62,266 nt of DNA from Cyanophora paradoxa (taxonomy: Eukaryota > Glaucocystophyceae > Cyanophorales > Cyanophoraceae): positions 1 to 62,266 of the forward strand of contig QPMI01000574.1 in the NCBI GenBank assembly GCA_004431415.1, given 5' to 3'. Numbering within the stretch: the first letter of the stretch is position 1; every line of letters starts with the position of its first letter. The notes beneath the pieces were generated by a model. That model was given only the letters and a program-made list of their open reading frames with translations, had not been told where the DNA came from and did no database searches. Shown piece by piece: positions 48,237 to 59,095 of this stretch. The translations under genes and the position numbers were made by a program.

Positions 48237-48916
48237 TTATCCGTGAAAGAGGGTGATGTCGCCACCGATGTTCATGACGCGGGCCCCAGGCACAGAGTCA
48301 GCGTCGGTGCCGTACGCGTAGGAAATCGAGCACTCACGCAGCTCCGCGCAGAGGCTGGCGCCCGTGCTGAAGTGGGGCTGGTCGGCGGCGTAGGAGAGGG
48401 GGAAGACCTGGAACCTGAAAAAGGTGAAGGGGAAGCGGGGTAGAGTCGAGCCGCGTGGGTTGCCGCCCGTGTAGAGGGCCCCAGGGTCGCGGGACTTGGA
48501 TTGAATTTCGTGAAGAGCACGTCGCCCTTGAGCGTACCCCTCATCTGGTAAGTTCCCGTACCCGGAAGATTCGAAGAACTGGGGTACCGGTTCACGGTGG
48601 GGCCGTACCCCGTCTCCCTGAACTTGACCTCGAGACAGCGCAAGACGTTGGCAGTGGCCGTGGCAGGTGCCACCTTTTTCACGAGTCCTGATTCGTGCAG
48701 CAGCTCGATAACCTCTGCGCTGAGGCTCAGAGGGTCGAAGAAGAGCTGGTAGGAATAAATCTTGGGCGTGGCGTAGGCGTTCTGAACGACCTGAATCACG
48801 ACGGGATTCTGCAGAAAGACGTCGACGTAACTGCCGGAGGGTATGCGTGCGAAATCCTTGGTGTTGTTGCCAACGTCAAGTGAGCCGCTGAGGGTCTGGT
48901 ACCAGTTGGAAGTCAT
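48237..48916 (-). CDS. beta-rich virus-region protein B, paralogue of the neighbour (one frameshift)
   Basis: The ATG at 48916 gives MTSNWYQTLSGSLDVGNNTK. Key segments are VDVFLQNPVVIQVVQNAYAT, YSYQLFFDPLSLSAEVIELL, HESGLVKKVAP and VLRCLEVKFRETGYGP. At about 48500 (ttcaatccaag) one base is missing, and the biased frame continues YTGGNPRGSTLPRFPFTFFR to GARVMNIGGDITLFHG before TAA at 48237-48239. It lies 23 bp upstream of protein A on the same strand. It is divergent from the FnIII fibre gene, with 39 bp between the start codons. Paralogy with protein A rests on shared motif order. Confidence 0.55.
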
Positions 48917-48955
48917 TTACCCCGGGGCAGATATTTTTTCGGATCGTAGAGGAAA

Positions 48956-51094
48956 ATGCCCCGCTTCGTATTCGTGAAAAAGCAGGTGGTGCAGGCTCCG
49001 CAGTATGGCGTGGAGCCGATCTCGCTGACTGTGGGCAGGCCCCAGGTGCGATCGGGCTCCGTGCTCAACAACGGGAACAGTACGTACGGCTTTCAGCTGA
49101 ACTGGGTCGCGGTCACCAACGCCGTCAAGTACAAGGTGTACAGGGCGACCAGCATCAACGGCCCCTGGGATCTCGTGGCCACGGTGAATGCGCCAACCGT
49201 CACCTACACGGACTCTCCCTTTAGTTTGGGGCCCAGCGACTCTACCGCGTGGCGGCGGTTCGCGAACAGGGCAGCAGCAGCACGGGCTCTGATGGCAAAG
49301 CCCCGCCCACAACCTACGCACAGTCGCTTCTCTACACCCACGAGGGTGCCATGAGCAATTACATTCTCTTCCAAGGCATAGGCGGCTTCAGCCCGCAGAT
49401 CGAAGCCTACACCACGCTCACGACCGCCACGGCCCAGACCTACGGCGATTTTATTGCCGGGGGCGGCCCCGCGTCTTCGGGCTTCCCGAAACCCGCCATA
49501 GTCGTCACAATCAACTGGGTGGCCATGGAGGGCGCGGACTCGATTCGAATTTACAGGAACGGTACGCCAATCGGATTTGCGAGCAGTGCCCTGTCTACCT
49601 CGTACATTGACGATAGCACTGCTCTTACGTGGGGCACGGAATACTCTTACCAGGTGGCCGGCATCGTGGGCGGTGTCGAATACGACAAGTCCGATCCGCT
49701 CCTGGTCTGGACTATGCCAAACGCCCCCACGAACGTGACGGCATCAGCACCCAACGACCAGCAGCAGCCTGTCAGCCTCAGCTGGACTGCGTCCACGGGA
49801 GCGACGGGATACAAGATTTACAGAGACGGGGCCTACCTCACAGACTCCGCGACCAACTCCTACAGCGACACGACCACCGTCTGGGGTACAGGGTACGAGT
49901 ACCAGATCTCCGCGACGAACACGGGAGGGGAGGGGCCGAAGAGTATTGCGGCGTACGTCACCACGGACCCGGGGGCGCCCACTGGGCTCACTGCAACCCC
50001 CGCGGCGGGGGCAGCACAGCCTGTTGTGCTCGAGTGGTCGGTGCCGGTGACGGGCGTCACCGTCTCCTACAACATCTACAGGGGTGGCGTGTTCCTTGCC
50101 AGCGACACGAGCAGCCCCTTTTCGGACACAACGACCGTTTACGGAACCACTTACACTTACACCATCAAGGGCGTCAACCAGATCGGCGAGGAAGGCCCTC
50201 AGTCCTCGTCTGCCAGTGCAACAACTGCAAACGCTCCTGTTTTGGGTACATTCTCCTACACCGGGGCCGACCAGACTTTCGTAGTACCAACGGGGACTGT
50301 GGCTGTGCGTGTCATCGTATGGGCGGCCGGGGTGGAGGCGGAGAACGCGCAGGTACGGGGGTCCGTGGAGGCGCGGGTGCTTGCGTAGTTGGTACATTGG
50401 CTGTGTCCTCGGGGAGACGCTCATCCTTGTTGTTGGATGCGGCGGCCCAAAGGGTGTATCGGGGACTGCCACTGCTACCGTCTACGGAGGTGGTGGAAGG
50501 GGCTGGAGCCATAGCGTCGATCCGGAGTACAAAAACGGCGCCGGTGGTGGTCGTTCTGCAATTCAGCGCGTTGCAGGGACCGACTTGGTTGTTGCAGGGG
50601 CCGGAGGTGGGGGTACATGTGATTCGAATGGCGGCGGGGGAGTAGGCGGGGGGTTGACCGGTGGTGCGGCTGGGTTGGTTGGAGTAACCGGAGAGATACC
50701 GGCTCAAGGAGGCACCCAAACCGCTGGCGGAGCCGGTGTTGTGGCCTCAGGGGCCAGGCCCAGCAACCCGGGAACTTTGCGCCAAGGTGGAGAGACTGGG
50801 CCTGATTCAAGCGGCTACAGGTTCGGTGGTGGTGGTGGTGGTGGTTACTTCGGTGGAGGCTCTGGGTCCAGCAGGAGCGGAGTGTCAGAGAACCCAATAG
50901 CAAGAATGTTTGGAGGTGGCGGTGGCTCGAGCTACATAGGAAACTTGACGGATGCTACGGTGTATCCTGGGTCCGGCCAGGTGGCAGGAAATAGCGGAGA
51001 CGCTCACTACGCAGCAGGCATTGGTAGGGGCGGCAACGGTGGCTCGTCTTTCAGCGACGGTGGCAACGGTCGAATTGTGATACTCGCGGTGTAG
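48956..51094 (+). CDS. fibronectin-III and glycine-rich fibre or adhesin protein (frameshifts)
   Basis: The ATG at 48956 gives MPRFVFVKKQVVQAPQYGVE. At least four FnIII-like beta sandwiches follow. Each has a VxLxWxxxxGAxxYxIYRxG core and a closing YxDxTxxxGTxYxYxxxxxN strand (for example GATGYKIYRDGAYLTDSATN at about 49800, and SYNIYRGGVFLASDTSS at about 50070). After FSYTGADQTFVVPTGTVAVR (about 50260) the protein turns into a long Gly-rich domain (FGGGGGGGYFGGGSGSSRSG) ending GNGRIVILAV. FnIII plus a Gly-rich domain starting (F/Y)xGxxQxFxVPxG is typical of phage and viral tail or spike adhesins. Two frameshifts, near 49240 and 50340, break the frame. The pieces join seamlessly otherwise. 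Likely a host-binding virion fibre. Confidence 0.7.
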
Positions 51095-51114
51095 TTATTC
51101 CTAGTTGTTCCAGA

Positions 51115-52173
51115 TCAGCTCGCCAGTGCCGCTACCTGGTCTTTGAGAGTTTGAACTTCTTGTGAAAGTTCCTGAATTGCCTTCAACGACAGGGAAATGA
51201 GCCTGTCGTAGTTTACCCCGAGAAATCCATCCGCGTTCTCGAAAACGAGACTCGGGAAGACGCCTTGGACTTCCTGTGCGATGAGACCGTAATCCGTTTT
51301 CGAACCCCCGAGGATGTGTTCTTCCAGGTGAACGACACGGGATTCAGCTGCAGCAGAAGAGGGAGAATGCCCGACATGCTCGCGACATTTTCTTTCAGGC
51401 GGCTATCGCTCGACGAGTTTGTCAGGTATCCTTGAGCATCCGAATAAACGGCTCGGTTTCCATCGCCGTGAGCGTCGAGACGATGAGCCGACCCGTGATG
51501 CCAACGCCGACGGTTCCGCACAGCAGTCGTTCGGTGCCGTTGTTTCTCAAGGATAGACCAGAGCTGACGCTTCCGCTATCAACGATTGAAGTGTTTGCTA
51601 TGCTTAGGCCATTAGTAGGGCCTTCGATTGCCGAGGTAAATAGAGTACCTGTAACACCAACGCCAAGAGTCCCACAGAGGAGTCTATCGTTTTCGTTGTA
51701 CTTTATAGCTACGCCTGAACCACCGCCATTTATGTACGGTGACGTTCCGGTAATTTGCAGCTTATCGTCCAATGTAACGATGCCCGCCAAGTTTGAAGCC
51801 CCGCTCACCCTAAGCCCCCCACCACGTTTGCTCCGCCTCCTTGCACATACAGAGCCGCATTCCCCTCCCCGTTCACAGTCCCATTAAAGGTCACCTGATT
51901 CGTGGTGTACCCGCTCCCGTCCCAGGCCCCGTTCGTGACGGTGAGCCTCTGCGTCCTCACGCGCCCCGGCACGGCCGACCCGCCCTCCCGCGTGCGCATC
52001 TTGTCGCAGCGCAGCTCGCCGACGCGGACGAGGTCGGCCTCGGAAAGGGGGACGGCCGTGGCGTTGTAGGGGGCCTCGGTGGCCTGGTTTCCGAGGGTGG
52101 TCTCCTTAATCGTGTGATCGCCCTTGTGATTCACGCTGGCAGCATAGGTAAATAGAGGGACAGCGACCGACAT
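51115..52173 (-). CDS. fibre protein with C-terminal S74 intramolecular chaperone (frameshifts)
   Basis: The ATG at 52173 gives MSVAVPLFTYAASVNHKGDH. The middle is repetitive beta fibre with TLDDKLQITGTSPYINGGGS and two copies of a NDRLLCGTLGVGVTG / TERLLCGTVGVGITG unit. Near 51400 comes SDSRLKENVASMSGILPLLL, then QLNPVSFTWKN. A shifted frame reads GLIAQEVQGVFPSLVFENAD, FLGVNYDRLISLSLKAIQEL and a helical end QTLKDQVAALAS before TGA at 51115-51117. This is the S74/endosialidase-type chaperone, which trimerises fibres and cleaves itself at the SDxRLK serine. The essential Ser-Asp and the GLIAQEV segment are intact. Apparent frameshifts near 51810, 51430 and 51310. Convergent with the FnIII fibre gene. 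Confidence 0.8.
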
Positions 52174-52265
52174 TTTTGGATTGCATCAGAAAATCGATTA
52201 CATAAGCAGCTTGCCGATCGCGGTCCAATGAATAAAAAGCTGGACAATTTGGGTGGGCGTGACCG

Positions 52266-55260
52266 TCATTCTGGTTGGAATCTCACTTTAACTGTAAAGC
52301 CAGTGTGACTCACCGCCGTGACGTTGGCCCCGTAGAAATCGACATCCGTGCTGCCGCCGGGATTGATGTCGAACGAGGGGTTACGTTAATAACCGGCGTT
52401 GGGTTTGCTGGGGTCCCCAGTCCGCCTCCAGTGTCGTACGCCTGTCCGAATGTAATGTTGAACGTCACCGTGTATGTTGAATTGATGTTAAACTCCGTGT
52501 ACGCAGCGTAGGAGTGGAAGGACGTGCCGTGCGTTATGTACGCATCCATGTTCACGTTTCTGTGCCCGTGGCTGGTGAGCGAGTACTCTGTGTGACTGTG
52601 CGTAGAGGGTGGGAAGGAAGTGGGTCGGTCGATGACATTATCCCAGTACACATTGTGACTGTGTGTAGAGGGGGGGAAGGTAAGTGGCTTGCCCGTTACG
52701 TTGTCCCAATCCACGGAGATGTTCGTCAAGTCCGGGGCCGTCCAGTCGCTGATCTGAGAGATGGTGTGCTGGTGGTCTGCGTGGGGATACGTACTCGGCT
52801 TCCCCGTGATGCTATCCCACGCCCACGTTGTTGGTATCACGGGTATCGTCGGCCTCCCGCTGAGATCTGCATACGCCCCCGTGTGTGCCACCGTCGCCAG
52901 CTGCGGCACGGCAACGCCCACGGTGCTCACGGCCTGGCTCGCCCCCGGCGCCATGTGCCACTCGTAGTTCTGCGATGCAAACACGGGCTGGCCTGGCTCG
53001 GCGCCCAGTACTCGATGCCTTTGGCGATCTTCTTGGTGTATGGTGCTGCAGGCCTGTCAACCAATTTATCGACGTAGGCCTTGGGTACCAGCCAGTTTGC
53101 CTTGGGGCTCTGCGAATTGATCCCGTTGTCTATGAAGGCCCCGTAATTCCTGAAGGCCTCGGCCTCCCACCAATCCTGCATGCGGAAGGTCCCGGGAATC
53201 TCGAGGCGCGAGTTGGCGTCCGCCAGGCGGGCCACCTGCGCCCCTCCGTTCGACGAGACGCCCGAGTGACGGATGGCCGAGCCGAATTCGCGCCTTAGGG
53301 CTTCGATGTGATTGATCCTGTTGAGGCCCTCCTGGTAGACGGCAATTAAGACGCGCTTCCGCCCTTGGTCTCCTCCTTTATCATCTGCTTCAGGTCGCGC
53401 ATAAGTCGACTCAGGGCGAGCGAAGTCGACCCGAAGCCCTCCTGCATTTTAACGGTGAGCTGGGAGAGGAAGAGCACGGTCGCGCGATCGATTTCGAGCA
53501 GGGTCTTCTGGTCCTTGGGGTACGGTAATCGTTGATGCTGTTGTCGAGCGCGCGAATGAAGGCCTGCAGCTCCTTCGGCTCCTTGATTTCGTTTAACCGC
53601 AGCTCCTGGGCCAAGAGCGAGGCCATTTCGCGCGCCTCCGAGGGGTCGTACACACCCAAAAATCCGGAGCCCAGCTCGCCCTCCAGCCGATTAATTCGGT
53701 TGCGCAGCTGGCTCGCCTCGTCGCCCCACGTCTCGACGCCCCAGTCGTAGATCTGCTGCGAGAGCTGCGCGATGAACTGGATGGTGTCGGCCGCCCAGTC
53801 GACGGGGTACTTGAAAAAGTTCTTCACGATCTCTTCCGCGCTGCGCCCGTTGATGATGTCCACGATCACCTGCGCGATGGCGCCCGCGAGGATGGACAGG
53901 CCAAGTCCGCCCACCGTGCCGATCCTCATTTTCGTGAGGGCGCTCAGGGCGGACGACATGCCCGTCTGCAGGCCAAAGGAGCCGACCGTCATGATCATCT
54001 GATCGCGGAACGTATCGAAGAACTCGGCCTCCCCTATCTTGCCCTGCGAGAGCGCCTGGTAGGCCGAGAGCAGGCCGCCGCCGTCGCCAGCCCAAGGCCG
54101 GCCGCCGCCGCGCCCGCCCGCCGCATGGCCGCGAGCCCGTACCCCCAGCCCGGCGCCACCAAGTCGATGCCCGCCCCTGAAATAAATCGGCTGCCCGAAA
54201 GACATGCCGTCGTTGTTCGCCGTACCCATCGCGGAGAAGAGGGTCTCTGCGCTGAAGGCCTCCTTGGCCACCCCGGGCCGCCTGGCCTCGGGCGCCCCAG
54301 GAAGGCGTCGCGCTGCTCTTTGGTGGTGAATCGCTCGAGGTCGAAATCGGCAAGGGCGTCGGCGGTGGCGCGGTTCCAGTCGCCGTAGGGCATGAGGGCG
54401 TTGCGCAGAATAACGTCCGAGTCGCCCATCACGCGCCTGTCGAGCGTCTGAAATACGCCCTCGGAGGGCAGGCGAGCCGTGCCCGGCGCATTTCCTCTAC
54501 GGAAACGTCGTCCCTTTCCGCGAGGGTGATGTCGTCCGGCTGGCCGAGCCCACGCCCGCGCCCTCGTCGGCGTAGGCCCTTCCCCTCCTTTTTAACAGTT
54601 GATTGGCCTCCCGTTTCAATGCTTGGTACTCTGTCTCTACCTTGGTCTTTCTTGCCTCTTCCTCTGCCGCCTTGCGCTCTGCGATCTTCCGCCTCTGCTC
54701 TTCTATCTCGGCGTTGCGTCTCGCCGCGTTCTCCTTGGCTTGCTGCTTCCGCTCTTCGATCACCCTGTTTGCGTACTCCTTGTCCGCTTGGGCCTTTCTG
54801 TAGCGCTCCTCGATCTGACTCTTGGCCTCGTCTCCTCTCTTCCTTAGATCGCCCATGAATGCCGTCGTATCTATGTGAATCTTGTATTTGGCGGGTGGGT
54901 GCTCACGTTTGAAGGCCTCCAGATCGCGCACCATGGCATCGTACTGCGCGAGCCCCTCCGCTGGAATGATGGCTCTTCGCATTTCCCAAAATTTGCTCAG
55001 CTTGCCCACGTAATCGACCATGGAGAGGTACGCGCTCTGTGCGCCCGCGCTCACCGTTTTCGGATTGGCTCGCAGCTCTGCCAAAAACTCCCCTTTTGTA
55101 TCCGGTACAGTGACCATTCGAGGGCTCCCCGCCACAGGCTCGCTTCCGTCCGCAGTTCTCTGTGCATCTCCTCCACGTCGCCGTATGCTATCCAGATGGC
55201 ATCGCTGATGGGCCTCTGAACAGCCTGACGCTCAAAGTTTTTCCACTTCTCATCGGCCAT
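52266..55260 (-). CDS. giant virion-like protein: coiled coil, hydrophobic segment and phage-tail-fibre-like C-terminus (frameshifts)
   Basis: The ATG at 55260 gives MADEKWKNFERQAVQRPISD. Next come DTTAFMGDLRKRGDEAKSQI and a long coiled coil to about 54600, then ILRNALMPYGDWNRATADAL. A small-residue hydrophobic segment follows (about 54160-54060), then MTVGSFGLQTGMSSALSALT, LGLSILAGAIAQVIVDIING and FKYPVDWAADTIQFIAQLSQ. Later come LEGELGSGFLGVYDPSEARE, QLTVKMQEGFGSTSLALSRL, NRINHIEALRREFGSAI and NWLVPKAYVDKLVDRPA. The C-terminus carries repeated fibre motifs: ITGKPSTYPHADHQHTIS, WDNVTGKPLTFPPSTHSHN and WDNVIDRPTSFPPSTHSHTE. It ends TAVSHTGFTVKVRFQPE at 52266. Because no ATG or clear stop separates the parts, only frame changes (about six), I read it as one ~990-residue gene. 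Two or three separate genes are possible. Confidence 0.55.
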
Positions 55261-55268
55261 CTTTCTCC

Positions 55269-56690
55269 TCAGTTCTTCGGCGTCTTTCTGACCCCTTCCG
55301 TCAGCTGATCCATAACGTAGCTAAAGTCGCGCATGTTCTCTTCCATGGCGCGGAGCCTGTCCCCGATGCATTTCCTTCTTTCAGTCTTTTGAGCTCCGAG
55401 CGGTAAAAATCCATCTGCGCCCCCTGAACGTCTCCAGTCGTCGCTTACGCTCCGCTACCTTCGGCTCCTCCAGCCGTGCAAATTCCTCGTCTGATGCAGT
55501 TTGCATTGCCTTCAGTCGTTCCTCTTCTGTCTTGGCAGCTGCCTCCTCGTCCGCCCTGCGCCGCTGCTCTAACGCGTCGAAGAGGGCCCTCTGATCCTCG
55601 AGCGTGAGGCCAATGAGCTCTTCCACCTGGTCGCTCCTACCCAGCCGCGCGAAGGGCAGCTCTCGGCGGCCGGCCTTGGATCGGGCCTTGGCGTCGTCTG
55701 CGTCTCCATTGTGCCCTTGGCACAGCCGTCCCTATCCTCTGCAGCTCGGCCGTCAGCGTTTTCACTTGCTGCTCTAGGTTGAATCGTATGGTGGATGCGA
55801 GCCCCTCTGCCTTCTGCCTCTCCTGTTCTCGCAGTTCGAGCTGCCTTAAATCTCCTTTGCTTTTCTGGCTTGCTCCTCCGCTGCCTTTCGCTCATCGTCC
55901 AGCATCTTTGTGCCTCTTCGACCTCGTTTGCTATGTTGACCTTGTTTGCTATTTCCATGTCAGTTTCTCCAGCTCGGTCCTTGCCTGCTCCTTTGCCTCC
56001 CTTATCGCGTTTTCCACGATCCTATCGGCCTCTCTCTTCCGGATCTCGGCTTTCTCCTCGGCTCAGGGATTTCTCAATTCTATCGCTCGCCTCTTTCAAA
56101 TCGTCCGCTATCTTTTCTCGGCCGCTGTCCTCATTTCGTTAAATTGCGCTCCCTTGTCTTCAGCTCCTCTGCCAGTATTCTCACCTGCTCGTCTGAGTAA
56201 ACGATCGTTTTGTTATCTTTCTGCAGCTCTGCAATGTCCCTTTCGTACGCCTTCCGATCCTGTAGTACTTTGCACGCCTGCAATCAGGGCCGCGCGAAGA
56301 TTCCCGTTGTTGTACCAAGGATCGCACGAGCGTACCCCTCCGCCGCTCTCTCGCCCGAGCCGCCGCCACCGAGCCGCTGCTACCCCGCCCCTCCACGGGC
56401 GTGCCACTGGAGCCCCTCCGCCCCCGTGCCTGTACCCACCCCCGGTGCCTGTACCCACCCCCGGTGCCTGTACCCCACCTCCCGTGCTTCCGCCGCCCGT
56501 ACCCCCACCGGAATCGCGCCGGCACCTTGGGCCCGCGATGATGTCGTCGTACAGGTGGCGGTGCGCCCAGTCCGTGATGTCGGCCTCACATGCGGGTGCT
56601 TGACGAGGGCGTACTCTCGTCGTGGAAGTGGTCTTCAGCGCCCAGTTCTGCGTCTTCGCCCAGTCTGAGCGATCGGGGAGCACGTCGGGT
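55269..56690 (-). CDS. glycine-linker and coiled-coil protein of the virus region (frameshifts)
   Basis: From about 56690 the frame reads DRSDWAKTQNWALK, ADITDWAHRHLYDDIIAG, then a Gly/Thr/Val-rich linker (GGGTGGGSTGGGVQAPGVGT). It continues SCDPWYNNGNLRAALIAGVQ, KAYERDIAELQKDNKTIVYS, and RTAAEKIADDLKEASDRIEK. A long coiled coil then runs, with EEAAAKTEEERLKAMQTASD. The end is MEENMRDFSYVMDQLTEGVR before TGA at 55269-55271. The start codon is unclear. The gene may be continuous with the next upstream one across an in-frame TGA at 56744. At least five apparent indels. No family is recognised. Length and coiled coil resemble tape-measure or internal scaffold proteins, which is speculative. Confidence 0.45.
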
Positions 56691-56743
56691 GCCGTTGGAT
56701 GCGGCCCGCCCGTCGTCTCCGGCGTCTCGCCGTCTGTCGGCGC

Positions 56744-57238
56744 TCAGGCGCGGATGTTCACCTTGAAGTGGTCGAACCACGCGAAAAACTCCTCCCTGTC
56801 GCGCCTGTACTGCTCGGGCTCCATGCTCGGCAGCGCCTGGCGGCTCCAGTAGATGTGGCGCAGGGGCCGCGATGCGCTCGAGTGCGTTGTACCGGGCCTC
56901 ACGTCCCCTCTGCGCCTTTAGAGTCAGTTTCACGAGGTTCAGGGTGGCGTCTTTCGCTGTAACGGAGTTTGCGATTTCACGTCGCCGCCTCTTATAATGT
57001 TCCAGTCCACGCCCGTCTCGGTCGTGACGCCCAGAGCCCTTGATAATTGCGGTGAGGTCACCGTAATCGTCCAAGTACCGACGGACGTCAGGAAATCGCT
57101 GTAGGTCGCGCCCTTGCGCAGCCTTATCTCGTCCGCGTAAATTCCCCTCACGCTCAGGCTCCGTCTATCGCGAAGGCGCCGTTCAGCACTCGTCCGGATT
57201 CGGGATGGCATGCGCCAGGGGTCGTCGAGCATCGACAT
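56744..57238 (-). CDS. virus-region protein of unknown function (one or two frameshifts)
   Basis: The ATG at 57238 gives MSMLDDPWRMPSRIRTSAER. The frame continues GIYADEIRLRKGATYSDF, shifts, and then reads DDYGDLTAIIKGSGRHDRDG, RGLEHYKRRRREIANSVTAK and LVKLTLKAQRGREARYNALE. It ends DREEFFAWFDHFKVNIRA at TGA 56744-56746. It may be the N-terminal part of the downstream coiled-coil gene if that stop results from an indel. No domain recognised. Confidence 0.45.
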
Positions 57239-57259
57239 TTTATCCGCGAGAGAGAAAAA

Positions 57260-58182
57260 TTAACTAATGCTCCGCGTCCACGTCCACTTCAGCTTGCCGC
57301 TCACCTCGCCCGTTGTCCAACGGCCACGGGCACCTGCAGAAACGTCGGCGTAGGGGTAATCGGGCCTGATAGTGATCTGCTCGTCACGCAGCCAGCGGTA
57401 GGCTCGGAGGCGTCGCGTATTTTCGGCTCCAGTATTCCCGCCCGTGCCGTTCGCAGCGAGTACCCTCCCTTGCTACCCGTACCCTGTAAACGTGCTCGCC
57501 GTTAGCGTGTTACCCCCTGTACTCGAATTCTACGATTAAGGCCAAGTCCTGCCATGCGCTCTCGCGAGACGGATGTGACTGAGGCTGTGCAGCAGCCCGT
57601 ATTAATTGGACCAGAGGCGGTTACAAGATCGACTCTGTAAGTGAGGGGCGAGGGTAGCCAGGCACGCCCGTAAAGGTGCGCGTCTTGACGCCCGAGCCTT
57701 TCGCGGGAATATGATCAGGCGCATTTAAGGGGGCCTGCGAAAATCTATTTCGCAAAGGCCAGAGCCGAAGTTCTTGACGATGAAGGCGTTGTTCTTCTGG
57801 TGGCGCCGTGATGTCGTGAAGCGCACGCGCAGCTCCTGGAACTTGTCGTACGCGACGTAGTTCGGGCGCACGGCCATGGGCACCTCGAACCAGTAGAGGA
57901 TGGTGTCTCGAGGCGTCGTGGCCCACGTCGGGATCACGACCTTGTTGATGCACGTGTTGACGTTCGAGATGGTCGTGACGTTCAAGTCGGGCACGTCCAT
58001 CAGCAGAACGTTGACGGTTTTCGCGGCGGTGGGGTCGGAATCGCGGTCGTGTCCAGCTCCAGGTAGACGCCTTGATCTGCAGCGTGTCGATGTCGGCGGG
58101 GATCTGGTTCAGCCTGAGGCGCCAGAAGCCCTCGGATCCTGGTCTCTCCGTTCGACTGGACGTAGAGGTTGACGCAGGACAT
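57260..58182 (-). CDS. beta-rich virus-region protein C (frameshifts)
   Basis: The ATG at 58182 gives MSCVNLYVQSNGETRI. Then come YLELDTTAIPTP, DVPDLNVTTISNVNTCINKV, VIPTWATTPRDTILYWFEVP and NYVAYDKFQELRVRFTTSRR. NNAFIVKNFGSGLCEIDFRR, RTFTGVPGYPRP, SAWQDLALIVEFEYRG and, after more shifts, RWLRDEQITIRPDYPYADVS follow. It ends EVSGKLKWTWTRSIS before TAA at 57260-57262. An in-frame TAA at 57510 after EFEYRG could instead be the true end. The composition (Thr/Val/Asn beta strands, few Lys) resembles proteins A and B and suggests a virion structural protein. No family is recognised. Confidence 0.5.
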
Positions 58183-58205
58183 TATTTAGGAAGGGGCCTG
58201 AGAAA

Positions 58206-58423
58206 TTATGCCTTCCTCAGGCCGTTGAGGAGGTAGGGCCCACGAAGTAGTAGCCCGCGAACTGCGCGGCGAGGATCCGCACGAGGTAGTAGCGCGCGGG
58301 CGACATGTAGGCGACGCGCCGAGGGTCAGCAGGCTGCCCAGGTAGCGGGAATCGTGGTGATATCATCGAGGCTCGGGAGCATGGACGAATTGTTAAGGGC
58401 CCATTCAGAAATTTACTTGGCAT
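58206..58423 (-). CDS. short virus-region protein
   Basis: The ATG at 58423 gives PSKFLNGPL and, after a likely indel, SSMLPSLDDITTIPATWAA and RRVAYMSPARYYLVRILAAQ, FAGYYFVGP. It ends near 58206-58219 depending on frame. The C-terminal part is hydrophobic and aromatic, compatible with membrane association. The small size makes it tentative. Confidence 0.35.
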
Positions 58424-59021
58424 GAAGAATTCCTGACGCGCTCTCCCTCTCGTGCAGCGCCCACTGCAGCGGTCGATGACGGCGGCCATCACGGGCGGCT
58501 CGCGGCGGGGTTCTTCGCGTACGCCCGGGCGTCTCTGCCATCTGGGGGTGGTACTGCTCGACGCGCTTGCGTAGCTCGCGATGGCGCGGCGGGTGCACCG
58601 ATCAGGTCAGCCGCCATTTCCGCCGGTGCTTCGGCTGCTGCTGCTTCTTTCGCGCGTAAGTCTAGAAGCCAAGGGTAGGCGCGGTGCTGCTGCTGGAGTT
58701 GCTGGGCGCTGGAGCTCTGCGCTGGGGGCTGGTGTCGCGGGAGTCTCCATTTCCATGTTCTCTAGAAAAAACGGGTACCGGTTTGCGTCATCTGAATGTC
58801 GACGTGGTGCGGCCTATGTTCTGCGTGCTCTCGCGCCTCTGCTGCTCCGGTGGGGTTCGGGCTCGGGCTGTCCGCGGCGGACGACCCTAAGGGCCGCGCC
58901 TTCAGGGCGCCCAGCACTGTGTTGGGGCCGACGCGCTCCGTGCGCCAGCAGCTCCGAGACAGGAAGAGCGCGCCGCAGACGACGGTGATGATGTCCGAGT
59001 GGGTGCATTCCCCTGGAACAT
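58413..59021 (-). CDS. putative single-pass membrane protein, Pro/Ser/Thr-rich (frameshifts)
   Basis: A start near 59021 (ATG TTC CAG GGG) and a quick shift lead to THSDIITVVCGALFLSRSCW, a short hydrophobic segment, then RTERVGPNTVLGALKARPLG. A long Pro/Ala/Ser-rich tail (METPATPAPSAELQRPATPA) follows, then a basic end with RELRKRVEQYHPQMAETPG to about 58413. Several apparent indels. No family recognised. Confidence 0.35.
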
Positions 59022-59095
59022 TTTCGCGGGCCGTCAGATTTATTATCCGCTACCCTTCCCTTCCGCGCCCTTGCTTTGCGCGCCTCGGCCCTGGC

